Below are positions 1-8,721 of a stretch of 64,000 nt of DNA, piece by piece. The stretch covers positions 1 through 64,000 of the forward strand of contig JAQXDE010000030.1 of assembly GCA_029251525.1 (NCBI GenBank), in the 5' to 3' direction. The notes beneath the pieces were generated by a model. It had not been told where the DNA came from. It did not search any database and saw nothing but the letters and a program-made list of their open reading frames with translations. A program made the position numbers and the translations under genes. How positions within the stretch are numbered: position 1 is the stretch's first letter; each line of letters begins with the position of its first letter. The DNA is from Saprospiraceae bacterium (GTDB lineage: Bacteria > Bacteroidota > Bacteroidia > Chitinophagales > Saprospiraceae).

Positions 1-92
1 TGCATCGGATTTTCTGTAAAATCCAATTGACTAAACCCATTTATAGAAATTAGTATGAATGTAATTTGAATGATTATATTTTTGATGGTCAT
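1..92 (-). CDS. N-terminus of a secreted protein (partial, runs off the left edge)
   Basis: Reading leftwards from the ATG at 92, about 30 codons stay open to the window edge. They begin MTIKNIIIQ and look like a signal peptide: a short Lys-containing start, a hydrophobic stretch of about 12 residues and a polar end (SINGFSQ) typical of Bacteroidota signal peptidase I sites. The mature part begins LDFTENP. The function cannot be read from so short a piece. The call rests only on the open frame and the signal-peptide shape, so it could be fortuitous. Confidence 0.45.
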   Translation of the reverse strand, partial: MTIKNIIIQITFILISINGFSQLDFTENPM

Positions 93-287
93 TTTTTCTT
101 TTTTCTTATTGGCTGTAACTTGTTTATATACTTACTTGGTGCATATATATGTCAAATAAATTAATTTATGTAATTCGGTTTTGATGCCGTGTAATTCATT
201 GAAAATGAATTGTTTATATTTTTTTTAATTGGTTTTTTATATAACATATTATAAATATTTATAGACCAGTTAATATATATTAATAAA

Positions 288-1736
288 TCAACTTTGATTT
301 TCTTTTATTATGTCTAAAGGACTTTTAAGTTTTTTTAATGCTTTGTTTGAAATATGTAGATATCTTTCAGTTGTTTTTATAGATCCATGTCCTAATGCTT
401 CTTGAAGAAGTGCAACACTAAAGCCATTCTCAATACAATGGGTTGCATAACTATGGCGCAAGGTGTGGACTGTTCCGTAAGCAAAAACACGGGACTTTTG
501 TAAAGCAATTCTAAACACTTTTTGAATACTACTCCTACTGTATTGCCCTCCATGTTGCCCTTCAAATAACCAGTATTTTGGGTTGTATCTCTTTTTGTAT
601 TCATCCAAATATGGAACTACTTGTTCAGCTAAAGTTACAAATCTATCTTTTTTTCCTTTACCGTTCTTAATAAATATAGTTCGTCTATGCAAACTTATAT
701 CTTTTTTGCGAATGTTAATCACTTCACCTAATCGTAGCCCTCCAGAATAAATTATTAGTAATATTAATTTGTGTTTTAAATTTTTAGGCGATTCTATCAA
801 TTTCAATACCTCTTCTTGAGAAAAAATATTTGGAAGTGATTTTGATTTTTTTGGTCTTGGAATATTAATAAATTCCTTTGGACGCTTTAATACTTTTTCC
901 CAGTATGCTTTAATTGAATTAATAATGGAATTCTGAGTTGATTCAGATATTTTACTAAATTTTATTTGATGTAACAGATACTTTTGAATATCAGTTGAAG
1001 TTAAGTCAATAGGATCGATATGCTTGAAAAATAAGAAGATTTTAATTAAGTTAGATTTATATGACTTTAAAGTAGAATGACTATATCTCAGTAAAATTAT
1101 TTGTTCCTCGGTTTTTTGTAAAGCTTCTACCTGTTGATCATTTAATTCCTCTTTCTTTGTTTTTGAACTGAATTGTTTTGATGACCGAATATTTCCATTA
1201 AATTGATATGCCTCTGGTATATCTTTATCGATAACAAAGTCAAATACCAAATATTTCATTCCGATTTGCTTTTTAATCCTCCTGTAACTTGCTTTTACAT
1301 TTGGGATTTCCCAGCAAACTTTTTCCATATTCCATTTTCTTCCATCAATGTTCTTTAGGACATCTGCCCATCCTTTTTTATCAAATGGTACATATACTTT
1401 TAACCATTTTTGGTTCTTCTTTTTAATAATTATTTTTTCTCCAACTATCTTATACTTCGTTTTCCCTTCTGACTGGTAGGAAGCAAAAGAAACTTTAGGA
1501 GATGGCTGATCGGTTACAACAGGTATCTTTTTAGTAGGAAAAACTAATTGCTCTTTTCCAAAAGTGGATTCTAATTGATCAAATGAATTTTTTAGATAGG
1601 GTAGATGCCAACATTGTTTGCTTTGGCTCCATCTTGCACCAATGGATTTTATTTTTTGAATAAGTATATCATCATACTCAAACTTAATAGCAATCCGAGT
1701 ATCCTTTCGGTGTTCGATTTTGGATAAATTAATCAT
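288..1736 (-). CDS. Tyrosine recombinase/integrase with two N-terminal W-x6-W repeats
   Basis: Site-specific recombinase that would cut and rejoin DNA through a 3'-phosphotyrosine. The C-terminal catalytic domain (about residues 305-470) has all the expected residues: R335 in GGLRLGE, a Lys near 360 in NGKGKKDR, H424 and R427 in HTLRHSYATH, H450 in LGHGSIKTT and nucleophile Y459 in TERYLHI. A SAM-like core-binding domain (about 205-290) precedes it. Unusual for the family, residues 1-165 hold two copies of a roughly 45-residue module, each with W-x6-W and a CWx[LI]P end (W36/W43 and W135/W142), separated by a Lys-rich linker. At 482 aa it is well above the roughly 300 aa of XerC/D. It stands alone between a secreted protein gene and the redox operon. 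It could serve an integrative element or a chromosomal inversion switch, but no att site or cassette array was seen. Confidence 0.9.
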   Translation of the reverse strand: MINLSKIEHRKDTRIAIKFEYDDILIQKIKSIGARWSQSKQCWHLPYLKNSFDQLESTFGKEQLVFPTKKIPVVTDQPSPKVSFASYQSEGKTKYKIVGEKIIIKKKNQKWLKVYVPFDKKGWADVLKNIDGRKWNMEKVCWEIPNVKASYRRIKKQIGMKYLVFDFVIDKDIPEAYQFNGNIRSSKQFSSKTKKEELNDQQVEALQKTEEQIILLRYSHSTLKSYKSNLIKIFLFFKHIDPIDLTSTDIQKYLLHQIKFSKISESTQNSIINSIKAYWEKVLKRPKEFINIPRPKKSKSLPNIFSQEEVLKLIESPKNLKHKLILLIIYSGGLRLGEVINIRKKDISLHRRTIFIKNGKGKKDRFVTLAEQVVPYLDEYKKRYNPKYWLFEGQHGGQYSRSSIQKVFRIALQKSRVFAYGTVHTLRHSYATHCIENGFSVALLQEALGHGSIKTTERYLHISNKALKKLKSPLDIIKENQS

Positions 1737-2409
1737 AGAAATAGATTTGATTCCTCTTTTTGAAAAAAAAGGAGTCGAGCTTTAGTATTTTCTTTACTGT
1801 CGCTTAAGTTAATAAAAGATTTAGTAAAATAAAATTTTCAAAACTTGAAAATACTTTTTAATTTTTAAATAAGGGATAGAGAGGATAAAAGTTCCAAATT
1901 ATTAACTCCAGAAAGAAAATTGGTTTGACAGGTGTTTCCAATAATTTCATGATTTAGAAAGTTTAAGTCATAATTATCCAAACCATTATGGGGGGACTAA
2001 ATTTGCTTCAACTATTGATTTTCTTTTCGTTTAGTTTGAGGCCTTAACATGACTAAGACTTAATCTTTAATCACTGGTCATCGATAAGAAAGATTGCCTA
2101 TATCCATTATTATACGAACGGAAAATGGTTTGAATATTAAAAAATCATCCTACTTTTTTCAAGGTATAATTTTTAGAGAAAAACAGTTTCTTTTAAAAAA
2201 ATCACCGATCTACTTCATTATAAAGATTCATTTTTAATGGATAAATCTATTGGGTTATAAGTTTTTACTTGGTGTGTTGGGCTTACTAAAGATTTACTTT
2301 TTGAATCTGAGAGTTGCTCTATATTTTGAACAAAATATTCAAAGGGAATAATATGGTTTTATAATAATTGCTTGTAATCGAAATCTTACTATTCAGTTTA
2401 CTATCATTC
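1737..2409. other. Intergenic stretch, no gene seen
   Basis: About 670 AT-rich bases between the start of the recombinase gene and the end of the redox operon. All frames are broken by frequent stops. No convincing promoter, repeat or RNA gene was recognised. Any attachment or inversion site for the neighbouring recombinase could lie here, but no inverted repeat stood out by eye. Confidence 0.5.
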
Positions 2410-2877
2410 TTAATTATAATAAAAGACCAACCAAATATGAAGAATCACCAACATGATAATTTGTACTGACATAAAAATATGAAACGTAATTCCGATGTGG
2501 TAATACCTTTTTAAAGAGTCACTATTTATTGAAAGGCCTATTAGCATATTTATGAAAAATACAACTGTTAGAAAAAGTAGTATGCCGTAATCTGGTCTGG
2601 TGCTGTGGAGGTAAAAAATAACTGGGGAAATCACTCCAAGCCAATTATGAGAGGAGATCATTCTTTTCATGTCTTTGTCGGTAGCATTAAAGAAAAATCT
2701 TTGGACTGGTAAAAACCACTGACTAAGAATAAATAAAAAAAGTACAAACCCACTCCAATATTGATAAGTAGAATTAGTTTGTAGTTGGTTTAAATAGTCA
2801 AATTCTAACTTTACTAAGTATTGCACTAAATATAAGGTGAACAGTATTAGACCGACACGATTTTTAATCTTTTCCAT
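2410..2877 (-). CDS. Small ferric-reductase-like bis-heme b membrane protein
   Basis: A 155-residue integral membrane protein with about five hydrophobic segments (near 8-25, 38-58, 76-94, 98-118 and 127-153). Two histidine pairs have the exact spacing used by NADPH oxidases and ferric reductases to hold two stacked b hemes: H77-x13-H91 on one helix and H133-x13-H147 on another. It lacks the FAD and NAD(P)H domains of a full ferric reductase, but the first gene of the same operon encodes them. Its start overlaps the end of the upstream monoheme gene by 14 bases, which indicates translational coupling. Inferred role: carrying electrons across the inner membrane between the cytoplasmic flavin/2Fe-2S unit and the external c hemes. 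The family match is by motif only. Confidence 0.75.
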   Translation of the reverse strand: MEKIKNRVGLILFTLYLVQYLVKLEFDYLNQLQTNSTYQYWSGFVLFLFILSQWFLPVQRFFFNATDKDMKRMISSHNWLGVISPVIFYLHSTRPDYGILLFLTVVFFINMLIGLSINSDSLKRYYHIGITFHIFMSVQIIMLVILHIWLVFYYN

Positions 2878-3691
2878 ATAAAAAACTCTTAATTAAATCT
2901 AATGCTGCAACATTAAGTATTGTGTCAGAAAAAGAATTCGTATTAGGTAAAAAATATCCTTCACTAGGCCATCTTACTCCTATTTTTATTTTATTGGTGT
3001 TTTGAAATGTTTTTGTTTTATCTAAATAGGAGGAGTATGTACGATTTGCACTTTGGCTATAAACATTAATCCAATTGATAAGCTCATTTGTAGTGATGGA
3101 ATCCCTGGGGAACGCCCATGTTGTTGCGCCCATTATATCATTGAGGATCCAGTCTTTTTTAGAGGAATTAGGGTGGTTGTTGTGACAACTGACGCAAGCA
3201 TCCGTAGAGGCGAAGTCAGGGAACATGCCAATATATCGATTGGTTTCATTATCTCTAAAGAACTTTGGCTCTAAATCTTTTTTTATTTCTTTAAACTTTT
3301 CTGCTTGAATGCCTTTTAATAGGTTTGAACCAGATATAGGGAAGTCTGATCCGAGATATAAGCTAAGAGGGACAGGGCTTTTTTCTAGATAAGCGGATGT
3401 TGACCTTAAAAATAGCGCAGGTAAAGGGCCTGCTTCGATCTCATTATTCTGCCAATTTTCATCGAATTTCATCCCTGCTCTTGTCCCATCTCCAACTATC
3501 AATTTAGTATAGCAAGTCCTGTATTTATCATTGAGGTTTGCGACTATTTGGAAGCCATCATTGACGGAGTAGGTATAGGATTCTTTCCTGTACATTTTCT
3601 TGAGAGGTTCAGGAGCTGTAAAAAACAAATACGAGTTTAGTGTTAAAAACACCAAGGTGATTAGGAGTAAAAATATGTTTTTTTTAGTCAT
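2864..3691 (-). CDS. Membrane-anchored Tll0287-like (DUF3365) monoheme cytochrome c
   Basis: A 275-residue protein with an N-terminal signal anchor (residues 5-24) and one c-type heme site, CVSCH, followed by NNHP. The segment LPALFLRSTSAYLE and the later CVSCHNNHP/MGATTWAFP pattern match the Tll0287-like heme domain, which in other bacteria occurs alone or as a sensor input domain. No kinase or cyclase output domain is attached, so here it is more likely an electron carrier or a redox-sensing subunit exposed outside the inner membrane. It is the middle gene of the redox operon: 12 bases after the upstream fusion gene and overlapping the downstream heme b gene. Confidence 0.75.
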   Translation of the reverse strand: MTKKNIFLLLITLVFLTLNSYLFFTAPEPLKKMYRKESYTYSVNDGFQIVANLNDKYRTCYTKLIVGDGTRAGMKFDENWQNNEIEAGPLPALFLRSTSAYLEKSPVPLSLYLGSDFPISGSNLLKGIQAEKFKEIKKDLEPKFFRDNETNRYIGMFPDFASTDACVSCHNNHPNSSKKDWILNDIMGATTWAFPRDSITTNELINWINVYSQSANRTYSSYLDKTKTFQNTNKIKIGVRWPSEGYFLPNTNSFSDTILNVAALDLIKSFLYGKD

Positions 3692-3703
3692 TCTGAAAGG
3701 GGC

Positions 3704-5419
3704 TTAATTTTGGTTTTTTATCGAATCTACTATATATCTTTTTACTTCGCCATAGGGATCATCTCCACCTAGAAAATAGTTTTTCACGCGCTGCAATGAA
3801 ATAGTGTCTGTTAAGTTTTTAGGGACTTCATAAATATGATTGCCATGGAAATCATGACATTGTAAACAAGTACTCCATTGCTCTGTGAGCATTAAATGCT
3901 CATGACTGGTTTCCAAAGGGTCATTATTTATTTTTATGTCTTGGTGGCAATGCTTACAGAAATCAACTTGGTCTATTGATAAACGTTTTCCAGTATGTTC
4001 ATTATGACAACTCGTGCAATTTTCTGGATGTATTTCCATCCTTGCATTTACAAATCTAGGCTCGATAAACCGGTGAGTTGGATGAACATCATTTGGGCGA
4101 ACATGACAATTCAAACACTTATCATTGTCAACTTTCATTTTGCCAAACTCTACATATTCATCATCGATTAAGTTTAAAAATGTTTTGGCGTTATTTTGTA
4201 GCTGCTGCCTAATAGTGCCATTTGCTGCTGTATGACAATCAACGCATCTTAAGTTTTCATGTCCTGTATTCATATGACCTTTGGCTAAATACAATTCATT
4301 TGACTCGTCAGTAAGAGATAAGAGAAGAAAAAATGAAAAGAAGATACTGATTATTATTAGGTAATTTCTTTTGATAATGGACTTAAATAGGCTTTTATCA
4401 AAATCAACTACCACTTGGTCATTTATTGGAAAAGAAGTACATGTTAGAATCTTGTTGGATCTAACTTGATATTTATTTATTGAATTCACTCTTCCGGACT
4501 TAAGCGCAGCCTTGCACGATTGGCAATTTCCTATTTTGCATTCATAATCAATTTTATAACCAGCCTTCAGCGTTGCGTCCAAAATACTCTGGTTGGCGTT
4601 AACGGTAACGTTATGAGTCAGTCCCTTTAGCCTTATTTTTATTTGTTGCGATTTTGACGAAGGGTTTTCAGCACGAGAGGCAACAAAGAAGTTTTCAAAT
4701 TTTATATCCGTATGATTAACTTTATTGTCTTTTAGATGATTGAGTGTGTTTTCTATAATTATGGAGGGCCCCGTTGTATAGAAGATAGAATCATCGTAAG
4801 GTATGTTGTACTTTAAAAAGATTTCATCAATTTTTGCTATTGAAAGCTGTCCTACTTCCCCAGTCCAATTTTCACTGGGTTCATCTATCGTGAATATAAA
4901 CTGGCAATTGGATTGTTTTACATTTTGAAAGTGTTTAAAAAATATGATACTGTTGGCGACTCTGTTAGCATAGATTAGGAAAATTCGGCCATCGAATTTA
5001 TTAATCAGAGCATGATTTATCATGGATTTTATTGGTGTAATACCACTCCCGCCGGTTACAAAAACAAGGTTTTGATAATTATTTAAGATAGAATTATTTA
5101 AAATGAATTTTCCTTTTGGGGGGCTTACCTGCAATGTATCGCCAATATTATATTCAAAATGCAATAAGTTTGAAACTATACCACCTGGAACTAGTTTTAC
5201 GCAAAAGGTAATATTTTGCGAGTTGATGGAATTAGTTATTGAATAGTGTCTACTCTGCTTGACGCCATTTTTATCTTTTAAATGAATTATTATGTACTGA
5301 CCAGGAATGTATAGGAATTCACTTTTTAATTCATCAGTAATACGAAGCGTGTAGCAATAAGAATCAGGAGATTCTTTATATTTCTGTATAATATTTAATG
5401 TAAAGATTTGTTGTTTCAT
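3704..5419 (-). CDS. FAD/NAD(P) reductase - 2Fe-2S ferredoxin - pentaheme cytochrome fusion
   Basis: A 571-residue fusion of three redox modules. Residues 1-240 form a ferredoxin-NADP reductase-type domain: RHYSITNS is the FAD motif, VTGGSGITPIKSMI the NAD(P)-binding start and FYTTGPS the C-terminal motif. Residues about 260-345 form a plant-type 2Fe-2S ferredoxin with Cys spacing C-x4-C-x2-C and a distal Cys in ILTCTSFP. One membrane segment follows (about 355-373). The outer part carries five c-type heme motifs: CVDCH, CLNCH, CTSCH, CKHCH and CLQCH. Predicted topology: flavin and iron-sulfur domains in the cytoplasm, hemes in the periplasm. It is the promoter-proximal gene of the operon with the Tll0287-like and heme b proteins. 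The domain calls are secure. The electron flow NAD(P)H to FAD to 2Fe-2S to heme b to heme c, and the final acceptor, are inference. Confidence 0.88.
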   Translation of the reverse strand: MKQQIFTLNIIQKYKESPDSYCYTLRITDELKSEFLYIPGQYIIIHLKDKNGVKQSRHYSITNSINSQNITFCVKLVPGGIVSNLLHFEYNIGDTLQVSPPKGKFILNNSILNNYQNLVFVTGGSGITPIKSMINHALINKFDGRIFLIYANRVANSIIFFKHFQNVKQSNCQFIFTIDEPSENWTGEVGQLSIAKIDEIFLKYNIPYDDSIFYTTGPSIIIENTLNHLKDNKVNHTDIKFENFFVASRAENPSSKSQQIKIRLKGLTHNVTVNANQSILDATLKAGYKIDYECKIGNCQSCKAALKSGRVNSINKYQVRSNKILTCTSFPINDQVVVDFDKSLFKSIIKRNYLIIISIFFSFFLLLSLTDESNELYLAKGHMNTGHENLRCVDCHTAANGTIRQQLQNNAKTFLNLIDDEYVEFGKMKVDNDKCLNCHVRPNDVHPTHRFIEPRFVNARMEIHPENCTSCHNEHTGKRLSIDQVDFCKHCHQDIKINNDPLETSHEHLMLTEQWSTCLQCHDFHGNHIYEVPKNLTDTISLQRVKNYFLGGDDPYGEVKRYIVDSIKNQN

Positions 5420-5438
5420 AATTGACTAGCTGTCAACA

Positions 5439-5462
5439 TTGTTGCATTGGTGAAAGCAACAA
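5439..5462. promoter_or_regulatory. Inverted repeat upstream of the redox operon
   Basis: A perfect 7-bp inverted repeat, TTGTTGC-N10-GCAACAA, centred about 30 bases before the start codon of the fusion reductase gene. Its position suggests an operator or a hairpin in the mRNA leader. No T-run follows it on either strand, which argues against a terminator. The binding protein is unknown. Confidence 0.4.
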
Positions 5463-5729
5463 CTTTATCTTTATTTTCATTAATAAGTTCTACCTTTTAA
5501 TGAAAATTTCATAGTGTTTGAATTTAATATCAATGCGTTTATCTTTGGGACATGAGTTTTTAGAAATAACCAAACAGCTACATATAAATTTTATAAGTAA
5601 GGAATAGATTGATTACCGTGAAGATATATTTGAGTAGAGAGTGGATTGTTTTCACTAGAAAGGAATTTCTAGTGTTTTAAATCTCAAACTAAATTAAAAA
5701 AGAAAAGTGAAATTTAAAATAAACTAGGA

Positions 5730-5797
5730 GATTTATTGAAAAAGAAAAGAAAGTCATACTAATTTTTGTCAAATCAATAAATTAGAGATGACTTTCT
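5730..5797 (-). terminator. Intrinsic terminator of leuS
   Basis: A 10-bp stem (AGAAAGTCAT with ATGACTTTCT, 5748-5757 and 5788-5797) enclosing a second 6-bp stem (TAATTT/AAATTA). On the minus strand the stem is followed by a T-rich tail (TTTTCTTTTTC). It lies just downstream of the leuS stop codon, so it should end the leuS transcript before the redox operon. Confidence 0.65.
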
Positions 5798-5823
5798 CTT
5801 GATTATTTTACAGCAAGGGAGAT

Positions 5824-8721
5824 TTATCCCACTACAATATTTACCATTCTTTTTGGAACAACAATTACTTTACGAACTGTTTTCCCTTCCGTGTACTTTT
5901 GAATTGCCTCCATTGCTAGAGCAGTAACTTCAATGTCTTCTTTTGATGCATCAGCAGGGAAGGTCGCTTCTGCCCGTTTCTTTCCATTAATGGAAATCGG
6001 GTAAGTGATAGAATCTTCTACTAAGTAGGATTCATCGGCTTGTGGGTAAGTTGATTTATGCACAGAAATTACTTCCTCCTGATGGCCTAATTTATTCCAG
6101 AGTTCCTCTGTTACGTGTGGAGCAAATGGTGCCAATAGTTGTACTAAGGGTGTCAGCACTTCTTTTTTATTGCATTTGATTTTTTTCAAATCATTAGTCG
6201 CTACCATAAATCCACTCACACAAGTATTGAAGGAGAACCGTTCGATATCATCGTTTACTTTTTTGATCGCAGTGTGCAAAATTTTCATTTCATCTTTAGT
6301 CGCAGGTTCTTCAGAAATAGAAAAAATATTTTCATCTGTATTGTTCTCATGAAACAAGCTCCAGAATTTTCTCAAAAATTTAGAAACACCATCGATCCCC
6401 TTTGTATCCCACGGCTTTCCTTGTTCAATTGGCCCTAAGAACATCTCATACATTCTAAAACAATCAGAACCATATTTTTCAACTACATCATCAGGGTTAA
6501 CTACATTAAAGTATCGTTTGGACATTTTTCCAACTTCTGACTTTGTAATTAGTTGGCTATCAGTTGTATCGCCATTTGGGGTGAAACTTCCTTTGGCGTA
6601 CTTCCCCATTCCACAAACAAATTCAGCATCTGCATACTCGGGCCTCCAATCAATAAATTGCTTGATGCTGTCGATGTTCAAATATGAGTTAGGTACACCG
6701 TAATCTTTCACAAAGTCAACATGAATTGGAATTTTGGCAAATTCTACCCCTTCTTTCATCTGTGCATCTGCAATTTTGGAACAATAAAACTGAGTAATGC
6801 CATTCTGCTTTTCTTTTTTTAAGTAAACATATTCAATAACTCCTTGGATCATTCCTTGGTTTACTAATTTTTTAAATGGTTCTTTAGTAGGAACCATTCC
6901 TTTATCAAAAAGGAATTTATGCCAGAATCTTGAATACATTAAATGGCCAACAGCATGTTCTGTTCCACCTACATACAAGTCCACTTCTTTCCAATATTCC
7001 AATGCTTTGGGACCAGCAAATGCATTGTTATTTTCTGCGTCCATATACCTTAAAAAATACCAACTAGATCCAGCGTACCCTGGCATAGTATCAGTTTCAC
7101 GAGTGAACCCTGGTTTTTCATTTACCCAGTCTGTTGCTCTAGCCAAAGGGGATTTTCCACTTGCCGTAGGTTTGAAGTCATCAAGAATAGGTAGCTCAAC
7201 AGGTAATTCATCTTCTGGAACAGCATGAGCTACACCATCCTTGTCAAATAAAATAGGATAGGGCTCTCCCCAATATCTTTGCCGGGAGAAATTGGCATCA
7301 CGTAATTTATAATTGATTTTTCCAGCACCAATACCCATTTCTTCGATTTTGGCAATAGCAGCCGTGATTGCCTCTGGCACTTCCATTCCATTCAAAAATC
7401 CAGAGTTAATCATAACTCCTAGTTTATCGTGCAAAGACGCATTTGGATATTTAGACTTGTCGACTACATCTATAATTTCAAGATCGAATTTTTTTGCAAA
7501 CGCTTGATCTCGATCATCATCACTCGGTACCGCCATGATGGCACCTGTACCATAATCCAATAGTACGTATTCTGAAATCCATATGGGTAAATTTTTACCT
7601 GTAATTGGATTGAATGCATAGGCACCAGTGAAAGCTCCAGTTACTTCTTTTACTTCGGACATTCGTTCTCTTTCTGATCGAGAGTTTACATATTTTTTGT
7701 AGTCTTCAACTGATTGCTTTTGTTGAACGGTGGTCAACTTTTCTACCAAAGGATGCTCTGGGGCTAGTACCATAAAGGTGGCTCCAAATATAGTATCAGG
7801 TCGAGTGGTGAAAACTTCAATTTGATTTTCCTCTTCTGTTCCTTCAATATTGAAAAAAACTTGTGCACCCTCTGATCGCCCGATCCAATTTTTTTGCATG
7901 GTTTTTAAAGAGTCAGACCATTCCAAATCATCAAAGTCGTTGATTAATCGTTCTGCATATGCGGTTATTCTTAAAGACCATTGCATCATTGCTCTTTTCT
8001 CAACGGGATGCCCACCTCGCTCTGAAACACCATCCTTGACTTCATCATTTGCTAAGACGGTTCCTAATGCTTCACACCAATTTACGTATCCAACTTTTTG
8101 ATAACCTAATCGGTAATTCATTAGGATTTCATCTTTTTGCTTTGGTGTCATTGTTGCCCATTCGGCTGCACTAAAAATAGTATCCTGAGTGGTAGATGCA
8201 TTGACGTTGATGTTCCCTTCTTTTTCAAATTGAGCAATTAAATCAGAGATTGGCTGTGCTTTATCTGTATTTTTGCAATAATAATGTTTGAATATTTGCA
8301 AAAATATCCATTGTGTCCATTTATAGTATTTAGGGCTGGACGTTCGAACTTCTCGATCCCAATCAAATGAGAAACCGATATTATCTAATTGTTCTCTGTA
8401 TCGTTGGATATTTATTCGGGTCGCTTCAGCAGGGTGGATGCCTGTTTGTATTGCATACTGCTCTGCGGGTAAGCCAAAAGCATCATAACCCATAGGGTGT
8501 AATACATTAAACCCCTTTAATCTCTTATAACGAGCAAATATATCAGAAGCAATATACCCTAGTGGATGACCTACATGGAGACCTGCGCCAGAGGGATAAG
8601 GGAACATATCTAGAACATAATATTTAGGTAAATCAGAGTCATTGGAGACTTTATAAATCTTATTGTCTTCCCAATAATTTCGCCATTTTTTCTCGATCTC
8701 TCTAGGATTGTACATTGCCAT
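5824..8721 (-). CDS. leuS: Leucyl-tRNA synthetase
   Basis: Charges tRNA-Leu with leucine in the cytoplasm (class Ia synthetase). The HIGH motif appears as HVGH at residues 49-52 after FPYPSGAGL. The editing (CP1) domain shows the TTRPDTIFGATF and GTGAIMAVPSDDDRDQ motifs. The second catalytic motif is KMSKR at 732-736 instead of KMSKS. At 965 aa it is about 100 residues longer than the E. coli enzyme. The extra length lies mainly around residues 160-195 and just before KMSKR (about 630-730), which I take to be lineage insertions. The second codon pair allows a start one residue pair later (MAM), with no effect on function. It is monocistronic, with its own terminator downstream. Confidence 0.97.
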   Translation of the reverse strand: MAMYNPREIEKKWRNYWEDNKIYKVSNDSDLPKYYVLDMFPYPSGAGLHVGHPLGYIASDIFARYKRLKGFNVLHPMGYDAFGLPAEQYAIQTGIHPAEATRINIQRYREQLDNIGFSFDWDREVRTSSPKYYKWTQWIFLQIFKHYYCKNTDKAQPISDLIAQFEKEGNINVNASTTQDTIFSAAEWATMTPKQKDEILMNYRLGYQKVGYVNWCEALGTVLANDEVKDGVSERGGHPVEKRAMMQWSLRITAYAERLINDFDDLEWSDSLKTMQKNWIGRSEGAQVFFNIEGTEEENQIEVFTTRPDTIFGATFMVLAPEHPLVEKLTTVQQKQSVEDYKKYVNSRSERERMSEVKEVTGAFTGAYAFNPITGKNLPIWISEYVLLDYGTGAIMAVPSDDDRDQAFAKKFDLEIIDVVDKSKYPNASLHDKLGVMINSGFLNGMEVPEAITAAIAKIEEMGIGAGKINYKLRDANFSRQRYWGEPYPILFDKDGVAHAVPEDELPVELPILDDFKPTASGKSPLARATDWVNEKPGFTRETDTMPGYAGSSWYFLRYMDAENNNAFAGPKALEYWKEVDLYVGGTEHAVGHLMYSRFWHKFLFDKGMVPTKEPFKKLVNQGMIQGVIEYVYLKKEKQNGITQFYCSKIADAQMKEGVEFAKIPIHVDFVKDYGVPNSYLNIDSIKQFIDWRPEYADAEFVCGMGKYAKGSFTPNGDTTDSQLITKSEVGKMSKRYFNVVNPDDVVEKYGSDCFRMYEMFLGPIEQGKPWDTKGIDGVSKFLRKFWSLFHENNTDENIFSISEEPATKDEMKILHTAIKKVNDDIERFSFNTCVSGFMVATNDLKKIKCNKKEVLTPLVQLLAPFAPHVTEELWNKLGHQEEVISVHKSTYPQADESYLVEDSITYPISINGKKRAEATFPADASKEDIEVTALAMEAIQKYTEGKTVRKVIVVPKRMVNIVVG

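Larger units (their letters stand above)
5420..5823. other. Intergenic region between the redox operon and leuS
   Basis: About 400 bases with no gene. It holds the inverted repeat next to the redox operon start and the terminator at the leuS end, described separately. The middle (about 5480-5740) is AT-rich with no clear TAnnTTTG promoter reading into the redox operon. Confidence 0.5.

Noticed and set aside
392-604. Minus-strand 70-codon frame inside the recombinase gene
   Set aside because: It overlaps a secure gene on the same strand in another frame and has no recognisable features.
3053-3274. Plus-strand 73-codon frame inside the Tll0287-like gene
   Set aside because: Antisense to a gene with a clear heme motif; composition is not protein-like.
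5439-5462. Linking the redox-operon inverted repeat to the zinc operators
   Set aside because: The arms are in the opposite order (GTTGC...GCAAC against GCAAC...GTTGC) and the spacer is 10 bases instead of 1-3, so the same protein is unlikely to bind both.
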